Origin: Oceanimonas sp. GK1
GTDB taxonomy: Bacteria; Pseudomonadota; Gammaproteobacteria; Enterobacterales; Aeromonadaceae
DNA: 64,000 bases
Direction: 5' to 3'
NCBI RefSeq assembly: GCF_000243075.1
Contig: NC_016745.1
Coordinates: 423,501-487,500, forward strand
Under the pieces are notes generated by a model, which saw only the letters and a program-made list of their open reading frames with translations, was not told the DNA's origin and made no database searches. Position 1 is the stretch's first letter, and every line of letters starts with the position of its first letter. The position numbers and the translations under genes were made by a program. Positions 1 through 9,055 of the stretch are shown here, piece by piece.

Positions 1-2
1 GG

Positions 3-1094
3 GTGCGCAACCTGGCCATCAGCGAGGCGGCAGCCCCTTACGGCCTCTATTACGGGCCGGATCCGTCCTCCCAGATCGCCTGCACCATAGGCGGCAATGT
101 GGCGGAAAACTCCGGCGGTGTGCACTGCCTCAAATACGGCCTGACGGTGCACAACCTGCAAAAGGTGGAGCTGCTCACGGTGGCAGGGGAGAAACTGGTG
201 TTTGGCAGTGACGGCCTCGACAGCCAGGGGCCGGATCTGCTGGCGCTGCTCACCGGCTCCGAGGGCCTGCTCGGCATCATCACTGAAGTGACGGTGCGGT
301 TGCTGCCGATACCGGAAAAGGCCCAGGTGGTGATGGCAGCCTTTGAACGGGTGCAGCAGGCTGGCGATGCGGTGGGCGCGGTGATCGCCGAGGGCATTAT
401 TCCCGCCGGGCTGGAAATGATGGACAGCCACGCCATCGTCGCCGCCGAGGCCTTTGCCCGGGCCGGCTACCCCACCGACGCCAAGGCCCTGCTGCTGTGC
501 GAGCTGGACGGCACCGAAGAGGAAGTGGGCGAATATATCGCCCGGGTTGAGGCCATTTTTCGCGAGCAAGGGGCGACCCATGTTCGCGTGTCCCAGAGCG
601 AGGCAGAGCGGGCGCTGTTGTGGAAGGGGCGCAAGTCGGCCTTTCCCGCCGTGGGGCGGATTTCCCCCGACTACTACTGCATGGACGGCACCATCCCCAG
701 AGGCCAACTGGCCCATGTGCTGACCGAGATGCAGCGCATGTCGGAGCACTACGGCCTGCGGGTGGCCAACGTATTTCATGCCGGCGACGGCAACCTGCAC
801 CCGCTGATTTTGTTCGACGCCAACGTGCCCGGCGAGTTTGAAAAAACCGAGGAATTCGGCGGCAAAATCCTGGAGCTGTGCGTGGCCGTGGGCGGCTGTA
901 TCACCGGCGAGCACGGCGTCGGCATCGAGAAAATCCGGCAGATGCGGGTGCAGTTCAGTGAACAGGAGCTGATTCAGTTTCACGCCATCAAGGCGGCCTT
1001 CGACCCCCTCGGCACCCTGAACCCGGGCAAGGGCATTCCCCTGCTCAAACACTGCCAGGAATACCGCGCCCTCGATCACAAGGAGGCCCGCTGA
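3..1094 (+). CDS. glcD: Glycolate oxidase subunit GlcD (5' partial)
   Basis: FAD-linked subunit of glycolate oxidase, which oxidises glycolate to glyoxylate and passes electrons to the membrane quinone pool with GlcE and GlcF. The window opens inside the gene: only about 363 residues are present of the roughly 500 usual for the family, so the GTG at 3 is an internal codon and not the start. The visible part holds the second half of the FAD_binding_4 domain (CTIGGNVAENSGG near residue 27) and the FAD-oxidase C-terminal domain with HAGDGNLHP and GEHGVGIEK. The TGA stop overlaps the ATG of glcE, which implies translational coupling. Assignment is secure from the glcDEF context. Confidence 0.95.
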   Translation: MRNLAISEAAAPYGLYYGPDPSSQIACTIGGNVAENSGGVHCLKYGLTVHNLQKVELLTVAGEKLVFGSDGLDSQGPDLLALLTGSEGLLGIITEVTVRLLPIPEKAQVVMAAFERVQQAGDAVGAVIAEGIIPAGLEMMDSHAIVAAEAFARAGYPTDAKALLLCELDGTEEEVGEYIARVEAIFREQGATHVRVSQSEAERALLWKGRKSAFPAVGRISPDYYCMDGTIPRGQLAHVLTEMQRMSEHYGLRVANVFHAGDGNLHPLILFDANVPGEFEKTEEFGGKILELCVAVGGCITGEHGVGIEKIRQMRVQFSEQELIQFHAIKAAFDPLGTLNPGKGIPLLKHCQEYRALDHKEAR

Positions 1095-2152
1095 TGACGG
1101 ATTTGACTTCATCCCTGCTGGAACAAGTGCAACAGGCCCGGGCCGACGGCACGCCGCTGCAAATCATCGGCGGCAACAGCAAGGCCTTTATGGGCAGACC
1201 CCCCGCGGGCGAGCCGTTATCGCTTTCCGGCCACAGCGGCATCGTCAGTTACCAGCCGGTGGAGCTGGTGCTGACCGCCCGGGCCGGCACATCCGTGGCC
1301 GAGGTGCAGGCCACCCTGGCCGAACGGGGCCAGATGCTGGCCTGCGATCCGCCCTTGTTTGACGGCAGGGCGACCCTGGGCGGCACCCTGGCCTGCCACC
1401 TGTCCGGCCCGGGCCGGCCCTGGAGCGGCTCCATCCGGGATCAGTTGCTGGGGCTGCGGCTCATCAACGGCCGGGGCGAACACCTGCGCTTTGGCGGCCA
1501 GGTCATGAAGAACGTGGCCGGCTACGACGTGTCCCGGTTGCAGGCGGGCGCCATGGGTACGCTCGGAGTGATCACCGAACTCAGCCTCAAGGTGATGCCG
1601 GTGCCGGACTGCACCCTGACCCTGGTGCGCGAACTGGACGCCGCCGCCGCCCTCACCGAAATGAACCGGCTGGCGGGCCAGCCCCGGCCGCTCACCGCCG
1701 CCTGCTGGCTGGACAACCGCCTCTATCTGCGGCTGTCCGGCGCCGCCAGCGCGGTGCAGGGCACCACGCACGTGTGGCCGGGCGAGGTGCTGGAAGACGG
1801 CGATGCCTTCTGGCGGGATCTGCGCGAGCAGCGACTGGCGTATTTTGACGGTAACGCGCCGCTGTGGCGCTTTTCGGTGAAATCCACCGCCGCCCATGCC
1901 CTGCCCGATGCGCCCTGGCTGCTCGACTGGGGCGGCAGCCAGCGCTGGCTGCGGGGCGAATTCGACCAGCCTGAACTGGAAGCCCTTGCCGAAGCCGCCG
2001 GCGGTCAGGTGGCCCTGTACCGGGGCGGTGACCGCAACGGCGAGGTGCTGCATACCCTGCCGGCTCCCATGCAGGCCCTGCAGCGCCGGCTCAAGGCGGC
2101 GCTGGATCCGGACGGCCTGTTCAACCCGGGCCGCCTCTACGGCTGGTTGTAA
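1094..2152 (+). CDS. glcE: Glycolate oxidase subunit GlcE
   Basis: Second FAD-binding subunit of glycolate oxidase, 352 residues, the usual family length. It is a shortened relative of GlcD with an FAD_binding_4 fold (GGNSKAFMGRPP near the N terminus, then GRATLGGTLACHLSGPG and NVAGYDVSRLQAG). The C terminus ends in the typical ALDPDGLFNPGR motif. The start codon overlaps the glcD stop (ATGA) and glcF follows after 11 bp, so the three genes form one transcript. Its exact catalytic share in the complex is not visible from sequence. Confidence 0.95.
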   Translation: MTDLTSSLLEQVQQARADGTPLQIIGGNSKAFMGRPPAGEPLSLSGHSGIVSYQPVELVLTARAGTSVAEVQATLAERGQMLACDPPLFDGRATLGGTLACHLSGPGRPWSGSIRDQLLGLRLINGRGEHLRFGGQVMKNVAGYDVSRLQAGAMGTLGVITELSLKVMPVPDCTLTLVRELDAAAALTEMNRLAGQPRPLTAACWLDNRLYLRLSGAASAVQGTTHVWPGEVLEDGDAFWRDLREQRLAYFDGNAPLWRFSVKSTAAHALPDAPWLLDWGGSQRWLRGEFDQPELEALAEAAGGQVALYRGGDRNGEVLHTLPAPMQALQRRLKAALDPDGLFNPGRLYGWL

Positions 2153-2163
2153 AGGACGACATC

Positions 2164-3378
2164 ATGCGTACAGACATTCATGTGAAATACCTGGATCACC
2201 CCGACATTGAAGAAGCCGAGTCCATTCTGCGCAGCTGCGTGCACTGCGGTTTCTGCACCGCCACCTGCCCCACCTATCAGCAACTGGGGGACGAACGGGA
2301 CGGTCCGCGCGGACGCATTTATCTGATCAAGCAGATGCTGGAAAGCGGCGAGATCAGCGACAAATCCCAGACCCACCTGGATCGCTGCCTGACCTGCCGC
2401 AGCTGCGAAACCACCTGCCCGTCCGGCGTGCGTTACGGCCGGCTGGCGGACATAGGCCGGGGCATCATGGAGCAGCAGCTGCCGCGCTCACCGGGCCAGC
2501 GCCTGCTGCGCTGGCTGCTGCGTAAGGTGCTGCCGTTTCCGGCCCGGCTGCGCCCGCTGCTGGTGCTGGGACGTATCGGCCAGCCCTTGCTGCCAAAGGC
2601 GCTGGCCGCCAAGGTGCCCACCGCACAACCGGCCGGTATCCTGCCCGACCGTGATCACCCGCGGGTGATGCTGGCACTGGGCGGCTGCGCCCAGGCGGCG
2701 GCCACCCCCAATACCAATGCGGCGGCGGCCCGGGTACTGGACCGGCTTGGCATTCACCTGCGGCAGGCCCCCGAGGCCGGCTGCTGCGGCGCGGTCAGCT
2801 ATCACCTCTCGGCCCATGAGGAAGGGCTAGATTTCATGCGTCGCAACATCGACGCCTGGTGGCCCGATATTCAGGCCGGCGCCGAGGCTGTGGTGATCAG
2901 CGCCTCCGGCTGCGGCGCCATGGTCAAGGAGTACGGCGACCGGCTGGCTCAGGATCCGGCCTACGCCGCCAAGGCGCGCCGGGTCAGTGAATTGGCCCGG
3001 GATCTGAGCGAGGTGCTGGGGCAGGAAGATCTCGGCAAACTGCAACTGGCCGATAAAGGCCGCAGAACCGCGGTGCACTGCCCCTGCACCCTGCAACACG
3101 CCCTTGGCCTCGGCGGCCAGGTCGAGACCATATTACGCCGGGCGGGGCTGGAGCTGGCCCCGGTGCGGGACGGCCATCTGTGCTGCGGCTCGGCGGGCAC
3201 CTATTCGGTGTTGCAGCCGGAGCTCAGCCAGCAGTTACTCGGCAACAAGCTGGCGGCCCTGACCGAGGGCAACCCCGAGCAGATCGTCACCGCCAACGTC
3301 GGTTGCCAGCTGCACCTGGCCAGCAAATCGACGGTGCCGGTGAAGCACTGGATTGAGCTGCTCGACCCCGGCGCCTGA
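2164..3378 (+). CDS. glcF: Glycolate oxidase iron-sulfur subunit GlcF
   Basis: Iron-sulfur subunit of glycolate oxidase, 404 residues. It carries two N-terminal 4Fe-4S ferredoxin motifs, CVHCGFCTATCP (near residues 22-33) and CLTCRSCETTCP (near 75-86), followed by two CCG cysteine-rich domains (AGCCGAVSYHL and LCCGSAGTYS). These relay electrons from the flavin subunits toward quinones. It lies last in glcDEF and ends 9 bp from the 3' end of the convergent LysR gene. No clear terminator fits in that gap. No glcB (malate synthase) or glcC regulator follows, unlike the E. coli operon. Confidence 0.95.
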   Translation: MRTDIHVKYLDHPDIEEAESILRSCVHCGFCTATCPTYQQLGDERDGPRGRIYLIKQMLESGEISDKSQTHLDRCLTCRSCETTCPSGVRYGRLADIGRGIMEQQLPRSPGQRLLRWLLRKVLPFPARLRPLLVLGRIGQPLLPKALAAKVPTAQPAGILPDRDHPRVMLALGGCAQAAATPNTNAAAARVLDRLGIHLRQAPEAGCCGAVSYHLSAHEEGLDFMRRNIDAWWPDIQAGAEAVVISASGCGAMVKEYGDRLAQDPAYAAKARRVSELARDLSEVLGQEDLGKLQLADKGRRTAVHCPCTLQHALGLGGQVETILRRAGLELAPVRDGHLCCGSAGTYSVLQPELSQQLLGNKLAALTEGNPEQIVTANVGCQLHLASKSTVPVKHWIELLDPGA

Positions 3379-3387
3379 GCGGAGCCG

Positions 3388-4293
3388 TCAGAAGTAATGC
3401 CTGATCTCCATATAGCGGGCGCGAATATGTTCGATCAGCAGTTTGATTTTGCGGGGCGGCTGGCGGTTGTAGGGGTAAACCGCGTAAATGCCGAGCACCT
3501 TGCCCACCCGGTTGGGCAGCAGCTCCACCAGCCGGCCGGCCTGCAGATCCGGATAGACCAGGCAGCGGGGCACATAGGCCAGGCCATGGCCGGCCAGGGC
3601 CGCCTTGCGCAGGGCGGCGGCGTTGTCGGTGGAAAAGTTGCCGCTCACCCGCAGCGAATAGGTCTCACCAAAGCGGCTGAACAGCCAGTCCCGGGCGCCG
3701 CTTTCCTGATAGCTGTAAATCAGACAGTTATGCTGCAGCAGGTCTTCCGGCACCTGGGGTTTGCCGTGACGGCTGAGGTAGGCGGGGGCGGCACAGATGG
3801 TCCAGCGAGAGTCCAGAATATGGCGGGCAATCAGGGTGGAGTCTTCCAGATGACCGGTGCGGATCACCAGGTCATAGCCCTCGCCCACCAGATCCACAAA
3901 GCGGTTTTCCAGGGACATGTCGACGCTGATAGCCGGATGCAGTTCACAAAATTGCGCCACCGCCTCCGCCAGCAGCAACTCCCCGGAAATGGTGGGCACC
4001 GACATGCGAATGTGCCCCTGCAGGGTATCGCTGTAGCCGGTCACCGCATCAAAGGCCTCCTGGGCCGCCTGCGCCACCGCCTGCGCATGCTCAAACAACA
4101 CCCGTCCCGCTTCGGTCAGGGTCAGGCGCCGCGTGGTGCGGTGGATCAGGGTGCTGCCCAGCTCGGCTTCCAGCCGGGCAATGCGCTTGCTCACCACCGA
4201 ATTGGTCAGACCATGGGCGTCGGCGGCCTTGCTGAAGGAGCCCAGCTCAATGACCTGGGCAAACAGAATGAGATCGTCGGTTCTCGGCATCAT
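3388..4293 (-). CDS. LysR-family transcriptional regulator
   Basis: A 301-residue LysR regulator with an N-terminal winged helix-turn-helix (FAQVIELGSFSKAADAHGLT and SVVSKRIARLEAELG) and a C-terminal periplasmic-binding-protein-like effector domain, of the CrgA-like subgroup. It is convergent with glcF and divergent from the lactate/glycolate permease gene 167 bp away. It could therefore control the permease-lut-dld operon or glcDEF; this is inferred from position only. Tandem ATG codons at 4293 and 4290 are both possible starts. The effector is unknown, with lactate or glycolate the obvious candidates. Confidence 0.85.
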   Translation of the reverse strand: MMPRTDDLILFAQVIELGSFSKAADAHGLTNSVVSKRIARLEAELGSTLIHRTTRRLTLTEAGRVLFEHAQAVAQAAQEAFDAVTGYSDTLQGHIRMSVPTISGELLLAEAVAQFCELHPAISVDMSLENRFVDLVGEGYDLVIRTGHLEDSTLIARHILDSRWTICAAPAYLSRHGKPQVPEDLLQHNCLIYSYQESGARDWLFSRFGETYSLRVSGNFSTDNAAALRKAALAGHGLAYVPRCLVYPDLQAGRLVELLPNRVGKVLGIYAVYPYNRQPPRKIKLLIEHIRARYMEIRHYF

Positions 4294-4460
4294 TTAACCA
4301 GTTTTGGAAACAATGGATTTCATTAAGTCTATATATCCACAAAAAACAAGGGATTAAAGTTTACATTCGTTTAACACCCCTGGTGCCATCGTACTCTACA
4401 TTATTAAGGATACGGGTGGAGAGGCTGCCGCCCAAGACAAGGTGACAAGGATAAACACTC

Positions 4461-6161
4461 ATGATGAATGATACTCTGCTGGCATTGCTGGCCTTTTCGC
4501 CCATACTGCTCGCCGCCGTGCTGCTGGTGGGCCTGCAGTGGCCCGCCAAGCGCGCTATGCCGCTGGCCTTTATTCTGACCGTGGTGGTGGCGCTGTGGAT
4601 CTGGGACATGACCGGCACCCGTGTGCTGGCCTCCACCCTGCAGGGGCTGGTGATTTCCGTCTCGCTGCTGTGGATCATCTTCGGCGCCATTTTGCTGCTC
4701 AACACCCTCAAGCACACCGGCGCCATTACCACCATTCGCAACGGCTTTACCGCCATCAGCCCGGATCGGCGCATTCAGGCCATTATCGTGGCCTGGTGCT
4801 TTGGCTGCTTTATTGAAGGCGCCTCCGGCTTCGGCACCCCCGCCGCCGTGGCGGCACCCCTGATGGTGGCGCTGGGCTTTCCGGCCCTGGGCGCGGTGCT
4901 GATGGGCATGATGATCCAGAGCACCCCGGTGTCCTTCGGCGCCGTGGGCACCCCCATTATTGTGGGCGTGACCACCGGCCTCGACAATGCCGCCATCAAC
5001 ACCACCCTGACCGCCGCCGGCTCCGGCTGGCCGGCTTACCTGCAAACGGTCACCAGCAACGTGGCCATTACCCACGCCATTGTCGGCATTCTGATGCCGC
5101 TGTTCATGTGCATGATGCTGACCCGCTTTTTCGGCAAGGAAAAAAGCTGGAAGCGTGGCCTGGAAATTCTGCCCTTTGCCATTTTCGCGGGCCTCGCCTT
5201 TACCATTCCCTATGCCCTCACCGGCGTGTTTCTCGGCCCCGAATTTCCGTCCCTGATCGGCGGCCTGGTGGGGCTGGCCGTGGTGGTCACCGCCGCCCGC
5301 AAAGGCTTTCTGGTGCCCAAGCACACCTTTGATTTTCCCGATGAGCAGGACTGGCCGGCCGAGTGGCTGGGCTCGCTGGCGATTCACAAGGAAGACCTGA
5401 CCAAAAAACCCATCAGCCTAGGCCTGGCCTGGTTCCCCTACCTGCTGCTGCCGGTACTGCTGGTGCTGAGCCGTACCAGCGACAGCTTCAAGGGCCTGCT
5501 CACCGGCTGGAACATTGCCTTCAACAACCTGCTGGGCGAGGCAGGGATCAGCGCCGGCATTCAGCCCCTGTATCTGCCCGGCGGCATTCTGGTGTTCGTG
5601 TCGCTGGTGGCGGTACTGAGCCAGACCCGTTCGCTCAAGGATCTGGGCCCGGCCATTCACGAGTCGAGCAAGACCCTGATCGGCGCCGGTTTTGTGCTGA
5701 TGTTTACCGTGCCCATGGTGCGGATCTTCATCAACTCCGGCGTCAACGAAGCGGATCTGGCCAGCATGCCGGTCATGGCGGCCCGGGTGGCCGCAGATCA
5801 GGTGGGTGACTTTTTCCCGGCCATCAGCGGCGTGATCGGTGCCCTGGGCGCCTTTATTGCCGGCTCCAACACCGTGTCCAACATGATGTTTTCCCAGTTC
5901 CAGTTTGAAGTGGCCCAAACCCTGGGCGTGTCCACCGCCATGGTGGTGGCGCTGCAGGCGGTGGGGGCTGCCGCCGGCAACATGATCGCCATTCACAACG
6001 TGGTGGCGGCCTCGGCCACCGTCGGCCTGATGGGCCGGGAAGGCACCACGCTGCGCAAGACCGCCCTGCCCACCCTTTACTATCTGGTGGCCATCGGCGT
6101 GATTGGCATGATCGCCATCTACGGAATGGGCATCTCGGATCCGCTGTTACAGCTGTCCTGA
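4461..6161 (+). CDS. lldP: L-lactate/glycolate permease, LldP/GlcA family
   Basis: Polytopic inner-membrane symporter of the lactate permease family, 566 residues with about a dozen hydrophobic segments. The family signature region [19 protein letters not shown] is present, and the family takes up L-lactate, D-lactate and glycolate with protons. AAGGA at 4447-4451 lies 9 nt before the chosen ATG. It heads an operon with lutABC and dld-II and lies close to glcDEF, so it may serve both pathways. Sequence alone does not separate LldP from GlcA. A GC-rich hairpin sits between it and lutA. Confidence 0.92.
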   Translation: MMNDTLLALLAFSPILLAAVLLVGLQWPAKRAMPLAFILTVVVALWIWDMTGTRVLASTLQGLVISVSLLWIIFGAILLLNTLKHTGAITTIRNGFTAISPDRRIQAIIVAWCFGCFIEGASGFGTPAAVAAPLMVALGFPALGAVLMGMMIQSTPVSFGAVGTPIIVGVTTGLDNAAINTTLTAAGSGWPAYLQTVTSNVAITHAIVGILMPLFMCMMLTRFFGKEKSWKRGLEILPFAIFAGLAFTIPYALTGVFLGPEFPSLIGGLVGLAVVVTAARKGFLVPKHTFDFPDEQDWPAEWLGSLAIHKEDLTKKPISLGLAWFPYLLLPVLLVLSRTSDSFKGLLTGWNIAFNNLLGEAGISAGIQPLYLPGGILVFVSLVAVLSQTRSLKDLGPAIHESSKTLIGAGFVLMFTVPMVRIFINSGVNEADLASMPVMAARVAADQVGDFFPAISGVIGALGAFIAGSNTVSNMMFSQFQFEVAQTLGVSTAMVVALQAVGAAAGNMIAIHNVVAASATVGLMGREGTTLRKTALPTLYYLVAIGVIGMIAIYGMGISDPLLQLS

Positions 6162-6169
6162 TGCCCTGC

Positions 6170-6193
6170 CGCCGCCGGTGCCCGCCGGCGGCG
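6170..6193 (+). other. Intercistronic GC-rich hairpin between lldP and lutA
   Basis: A perfect 9-bp stem, CGCCGCCGG (6170-6178) and CCGGCGGCG (6185-6193), with a 6-nt loop, starts 8 nt after the lldP stop. It is followed by TTGTTGT rather than a run of T, so it is a poor terminator. It may instead be a partial attenuator or protect the 3' end of the permease message. The function is inferred. Confidence 0.5.
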
Positions 6194-6220
6194 TTGTTGT
6201 AACCCTGACAGGAATTGCCT

Positions 6221-6991
6221 ATGTCATCCGCTATTCGTCTCTATCCGTCCAGGCCCGACAAGGTCTATGTCTACGCCACCTGCCTGGTGGATTTGTTTTC
6301 GCCCCAAAGCGGGCTGGATGCCATTCGTCTGCTGGAGCTGGCCGGGGTCGAGGTGATCTACGTGCCCAAGCAAAGCTGCTGCGGCCAGCCCGCCTATTCC
6401 TCCGGTTACGATGACGACGCCCGCACCACGGCACTCAGCCAGATGGCCCTGTTTGCGGAGCCCTGGCCGGTGATCGTGCTGTCCGGCTCCTGCGGCGGCA
6501 TGATGCACCATCACTATCGCCGGCTGTTCGCCGGCAGCGAGCACGAATCCCGCGTCAATGAATTCTGTGATCGGGTCTTTGAACTCACCGAGTTTCTGGT
6601 GCACGTCTGCCGCATTCGGCTGGAAGACAAGGGCCCCAGCACGTCGGTGGTGCTGCACACCTCCTGCGCCGCCCGCCGGGAAATGAAGGTACACGTCACC
6701 GCCCGCCAGCTGCTGGGCCAGCTGGACCAGGTGGAGCTGCGCGAGCAGGCCTACGAAAGCGAATGCTGTGGCTTTGGCGGCACCTTTGCGGTGCGCCACC
6801 CGGCCATCAGCGAGGCCATGGTGCAGGACAAGACTCAGCACCTGAGCGACACTCGGGCCGAACAGCTGATCAGCGCCGACTGGGGCTGCCTGCTCAATAT
6901 CAACGGCGCCCTGGAATACCAGGGCCGCACCCTCAAGGGCATGCACCTGGCCAGCTTTCTGCTGAGCCGGCTGGAGGGACGTCATGCATAA
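6221..6991 (+). CDS. lutA: Lactate utilization protein LutA/LldE (CCG-domain protein)
   Basis: A 256-residue cytoplasmic protein with two cysteine-rich CCG domains (QSCCGQPAYSSGY and SECCGFGGTFAVRHP) that bind Fe-S clusters. It corresponds to LutA of Bacillus, LldE of Shewanella and YkgE of E. coli. With LutB and LutC it oxidises L-lactate to pyruvate. I chose the ATG at 6221 because AGGAA at 6210-6214 lies 6 nt upstream; an in-frame TTG at 6215 would place the start on top of that site. The end overlaps lutB by 8 bp. Confidence 0.93.
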   Translation: MSSAIRLYPSRPDKVYVYATCLVDLFSPQSGLDAIRLLELAGVEVIYVPKQSCCGQPAYSSGYDDDARTTALSQMALFAEPWPVIVLSGSCGGMMHHHYRRLFAGSEHESRVNEFCDRVFELTEFLVHVCRIRLEDKGPSTSVVLHTSCAARREMKVHVTARQLLGQLDQVELREQAYESECCGFGGTFAVRHPAISEAMVQDKTQHLSDTRAEQLISADWGCLLNINGALEYQGRTLKGMHLASFLLSRLEGRHA

Positions 6992-8402
6992 CCGGCCCCA
7001 ACACTTTCACGCCCAGGCCGAAGCGGCCCTGGCCGACACCGAGCTGCGCGCCAACTTTCGCGGCGCCATGGACTACCTGCGCGACAAGCGTAAAACCGCC
7101 TTTGCCGACGCTGCTGAAGAAAGCGCTATTCGGGACAGGGCCGAAGCCATTCGCCAGCGCTGCCTGAGCAAACTGCCCGAGCTGCTGGAACGGCTGGAAA
7201 GCAACTGCATCGCCAACGGCATTCGCGTGCACTGGGCAGAGAACGCCGAGCAGGCCAACGCCATTTTTACCGACATTATTCAGTCCCATGGCGGCACCCT
7301 GGCGGTGAAGGGCAAGTCGATGGTGAGCGAGGAAATCGAGCTCAACGACGCCATGGCGAAAGAAGGCATCACCTGCCTGGAAAGCGACATGGGCGAATAC
7401 ATCGTCCAGCTTGGCCGGGAAACACCGTCCCACATCATCATGCCCGCCATTCACAAGAACAAACAGCAGGTGGCCGACCTGTTTGCCGAGCATGTACCCG
7501 GCTTTGAACACACCCTGGACGTGGACACCCTGATCCAGACCGGCCGCCGGGTGTTGCGGGAAAAATACCGCACCGCCGATGTGGGCGTGTCCGGGGTCAA
7601 CTTTGCGGTGGCGGAAACCGGCACCCTCTGCCTGGTGGAAAACGAAGGCAACGGCCGCATGTGCACTACCGTGCCCGAGGTGCATATCGCCATTACCGGC
7701 ATTGAAAAGGTGGTGGAATATCTGGCCGATGTACCACCACTGTTCAGCGCCCTCACCCGCTCTGCCACCGGACAGCTGATCACCACCTACTTCAACATGA
7801 TCAGCGGCCCGCGCAAGGACGACGAGCTGGACGGCCCCAAGGAAGTGCACCTGGTGCTGCTCGACAACGGCCGCAGCCAGGCCTATGCCGACGAGGAGCT
7901 GCGCAAGACCCTGCAGTGCATTCGCTGCGGTGCCTGCATGAACCACTGCCCGGTCTACACCCGCATCGGCGGTCACGCCTACGGCACCGTCTACCCGGGC
8001 CCCATCGGCAAGATCATCTCACCCCATCTGATGGGCCTGGACGCCACGCAGGACTTGCCCACCGCCTCCAGCCTGTGCGGCGCCTGCGGCGAGGTGTGCC
8101 CGGTGCGCATTCCCATTCCTGAGCTGCTGCAGCGGCTGCGCCACGAAGCCAAGCAGGATCCGCGCCCCGGTGCACTGCCCCTGCGCGGCCAGAAGGCGGC
8201 GGCCAGCAACACCGAGGCCTTTGTCTGGCGCAGCTTTGCCCTGGCCACCCGCCAGCCGGCCCTGTACCGTATGCTGACCTGGTGCGCCACCCGGCTGCGC
8301 TGGCTGATGCCGAAAAAACTGGGCCCCTGGACCCGCTGCCGCACCGCACCCAGACCCGCCGCCAAAACTCTGCGTGAACTCATGGCCGAGAGGAAACAAT
8401 AA
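6984..8402 (+). CDS. lutB: Lactate utilization iron-sulfur protein LutB/LldF
   Basis: A 472-residue protein with an N-terminal LUD domain and a C-terminal ferredoxin-like region with two 4Fe-4S motifs (CIRCGACMNHCP near 313-324 and CGACGEVCPVRIP near 364-376). It is the LutB/LldF/YkgF partner of LutA and LutC in L-lactate oxidation. The start overlaps lutA, and the TAA stop shares bases with the lutC ATG, so translation is probably coupled. The family and operon order are standard. The electron acceptor is presumed to be quinone through the membrane. Confidence 0.93.
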   Translation: MHNRPQHFHAQAEAALADTELRANFRGAMDYLRDKRKTAFADAAEESAIRDRAEAIRQRCLSKLPELLERLESNCIANGIRVHWAENAEQANAIFTDIIQSHGGTLAVKGKSMVSEEIELNDAMAKEGITCLESDMGEYIVQLGRETPSHIIMPAIHKNKQQVADLFAEHVPGFEHTLDVDTLIQTGRRVLREKYRTADVGVSGVNFAVAETGTLCLVENEGNGRMCTTVPEVHIAITGIEKVVEYLADVPPLFSALTRSATGQLITTYFNMISGPRKDDELDGPKEVHLVLLDNGRSQAYADEELRKTLQCIRCGACMNHCPVYTRIGGHAYGTVYPGPIGKIISPHLMGLDATQDLPTASSLCGACGEVCPVRIPIPELLQRLRHEAKQDPRPGALPLRGQKAAASNTEAFVWRSFALATRQPALYRMLTWCATRLRWLMPKKLGPWTRCRTAPRPAAKTLRELMAERKQ

Positions 8403-9055
8403 TGTCGACCGCCCGTACCGCCATTCTTGACCGGCTGCGCCGGGTCAATGCGCTGCCACTGAAAGCGTCGGAGCCGGATTACCCCATCTGGAACGATGCC
8501 GATCCCGACGCCATGCTGGCCCGGCTGACCGGCCTGCTGGAACAAAACCATGCCGAGGTACTGCGTCTGCCCCGTACCGCCCTGGTGACCACCCTGCGGG
8601 AGCGGCTGGCGCAGGCCGGCATCAAACGGGTGGCCACCGGCACCGGCGGCGAGTTTTTTGACGACATCACCCAGGCTCTGAACGGCACCGCCGAGCGGGT
8701 ATGCTTTGACCGCCCGCTGGAAGAGTGGAAGGACACGCTGTTCAATGCCATTGATGCGGGCATCACCGGCTGCCACGGCGCCATTGCCGCCAGCGGCAGC
8801 CTGGTGCTGTGGCCGGGTCCGGAGGAGCCGCGCACCCTGTCGCTGGTGCCGCCCCATCACATTGCCATTCTGAAGGCGTCCACCCTGCATACCAACCTGC
8901 CGGCCATGATGACGGATGAGGGCTGGAGCCAGGGCATGCCCACCAACCTGCTGCTGGTGTCGGGGCCGTCCAAGACCGCCGACATCCAGCAAACCCTGGC
9001 CTACGGCGCCCATGGCCCCAGCGCCCTGACGGTGCTGATCCTGGAGGATGCCTGA
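8402..9055 (+). CDS. lutC: Lactate utilization protein LutC/LldG
   Basis: A 217-residue LUD-domain protein, the third component of the LutABC/LldEFG complex (YkgG in E. coli). The conserved ITGCHGAIAASGSLVLWPG segment and the LHTNLPAMM segment match the family. It has no cysteine clusters of its own. ATG and TGA overlap at both ends with lutB and dld-II, giving a tightly coupled lutA-lutB-lutC-dld unit. Its separate catalytic role is not evident from sequence. Confidence 0.92.
   Translation: MSTARTAILDRLRRVNALPLKASEPDYPIWNDADPDAMLARLTGLLEQNHAEVLRLPRTALVTTLRERLAQAGIKRVATGTGGEFFDDITQALNGTAERVCFDRPLEEWKDTLFNAIDAGITGCHGAIAASGSLVLWPGPEEPRTLSLVPPHHIAILKASTLHTNLPAMMTDEGWSQGMPTNLLLVSGPSKTADIQQTLAYGAHGPSALTVLILEDA

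Noticed and set aside
4404..5387. A minus-strand frame antisense to the lactate permease gene
   Set aside because: The product is rich in His, Gly and Gln, typical of the complement of a hydrophobic membrane-protein gene.
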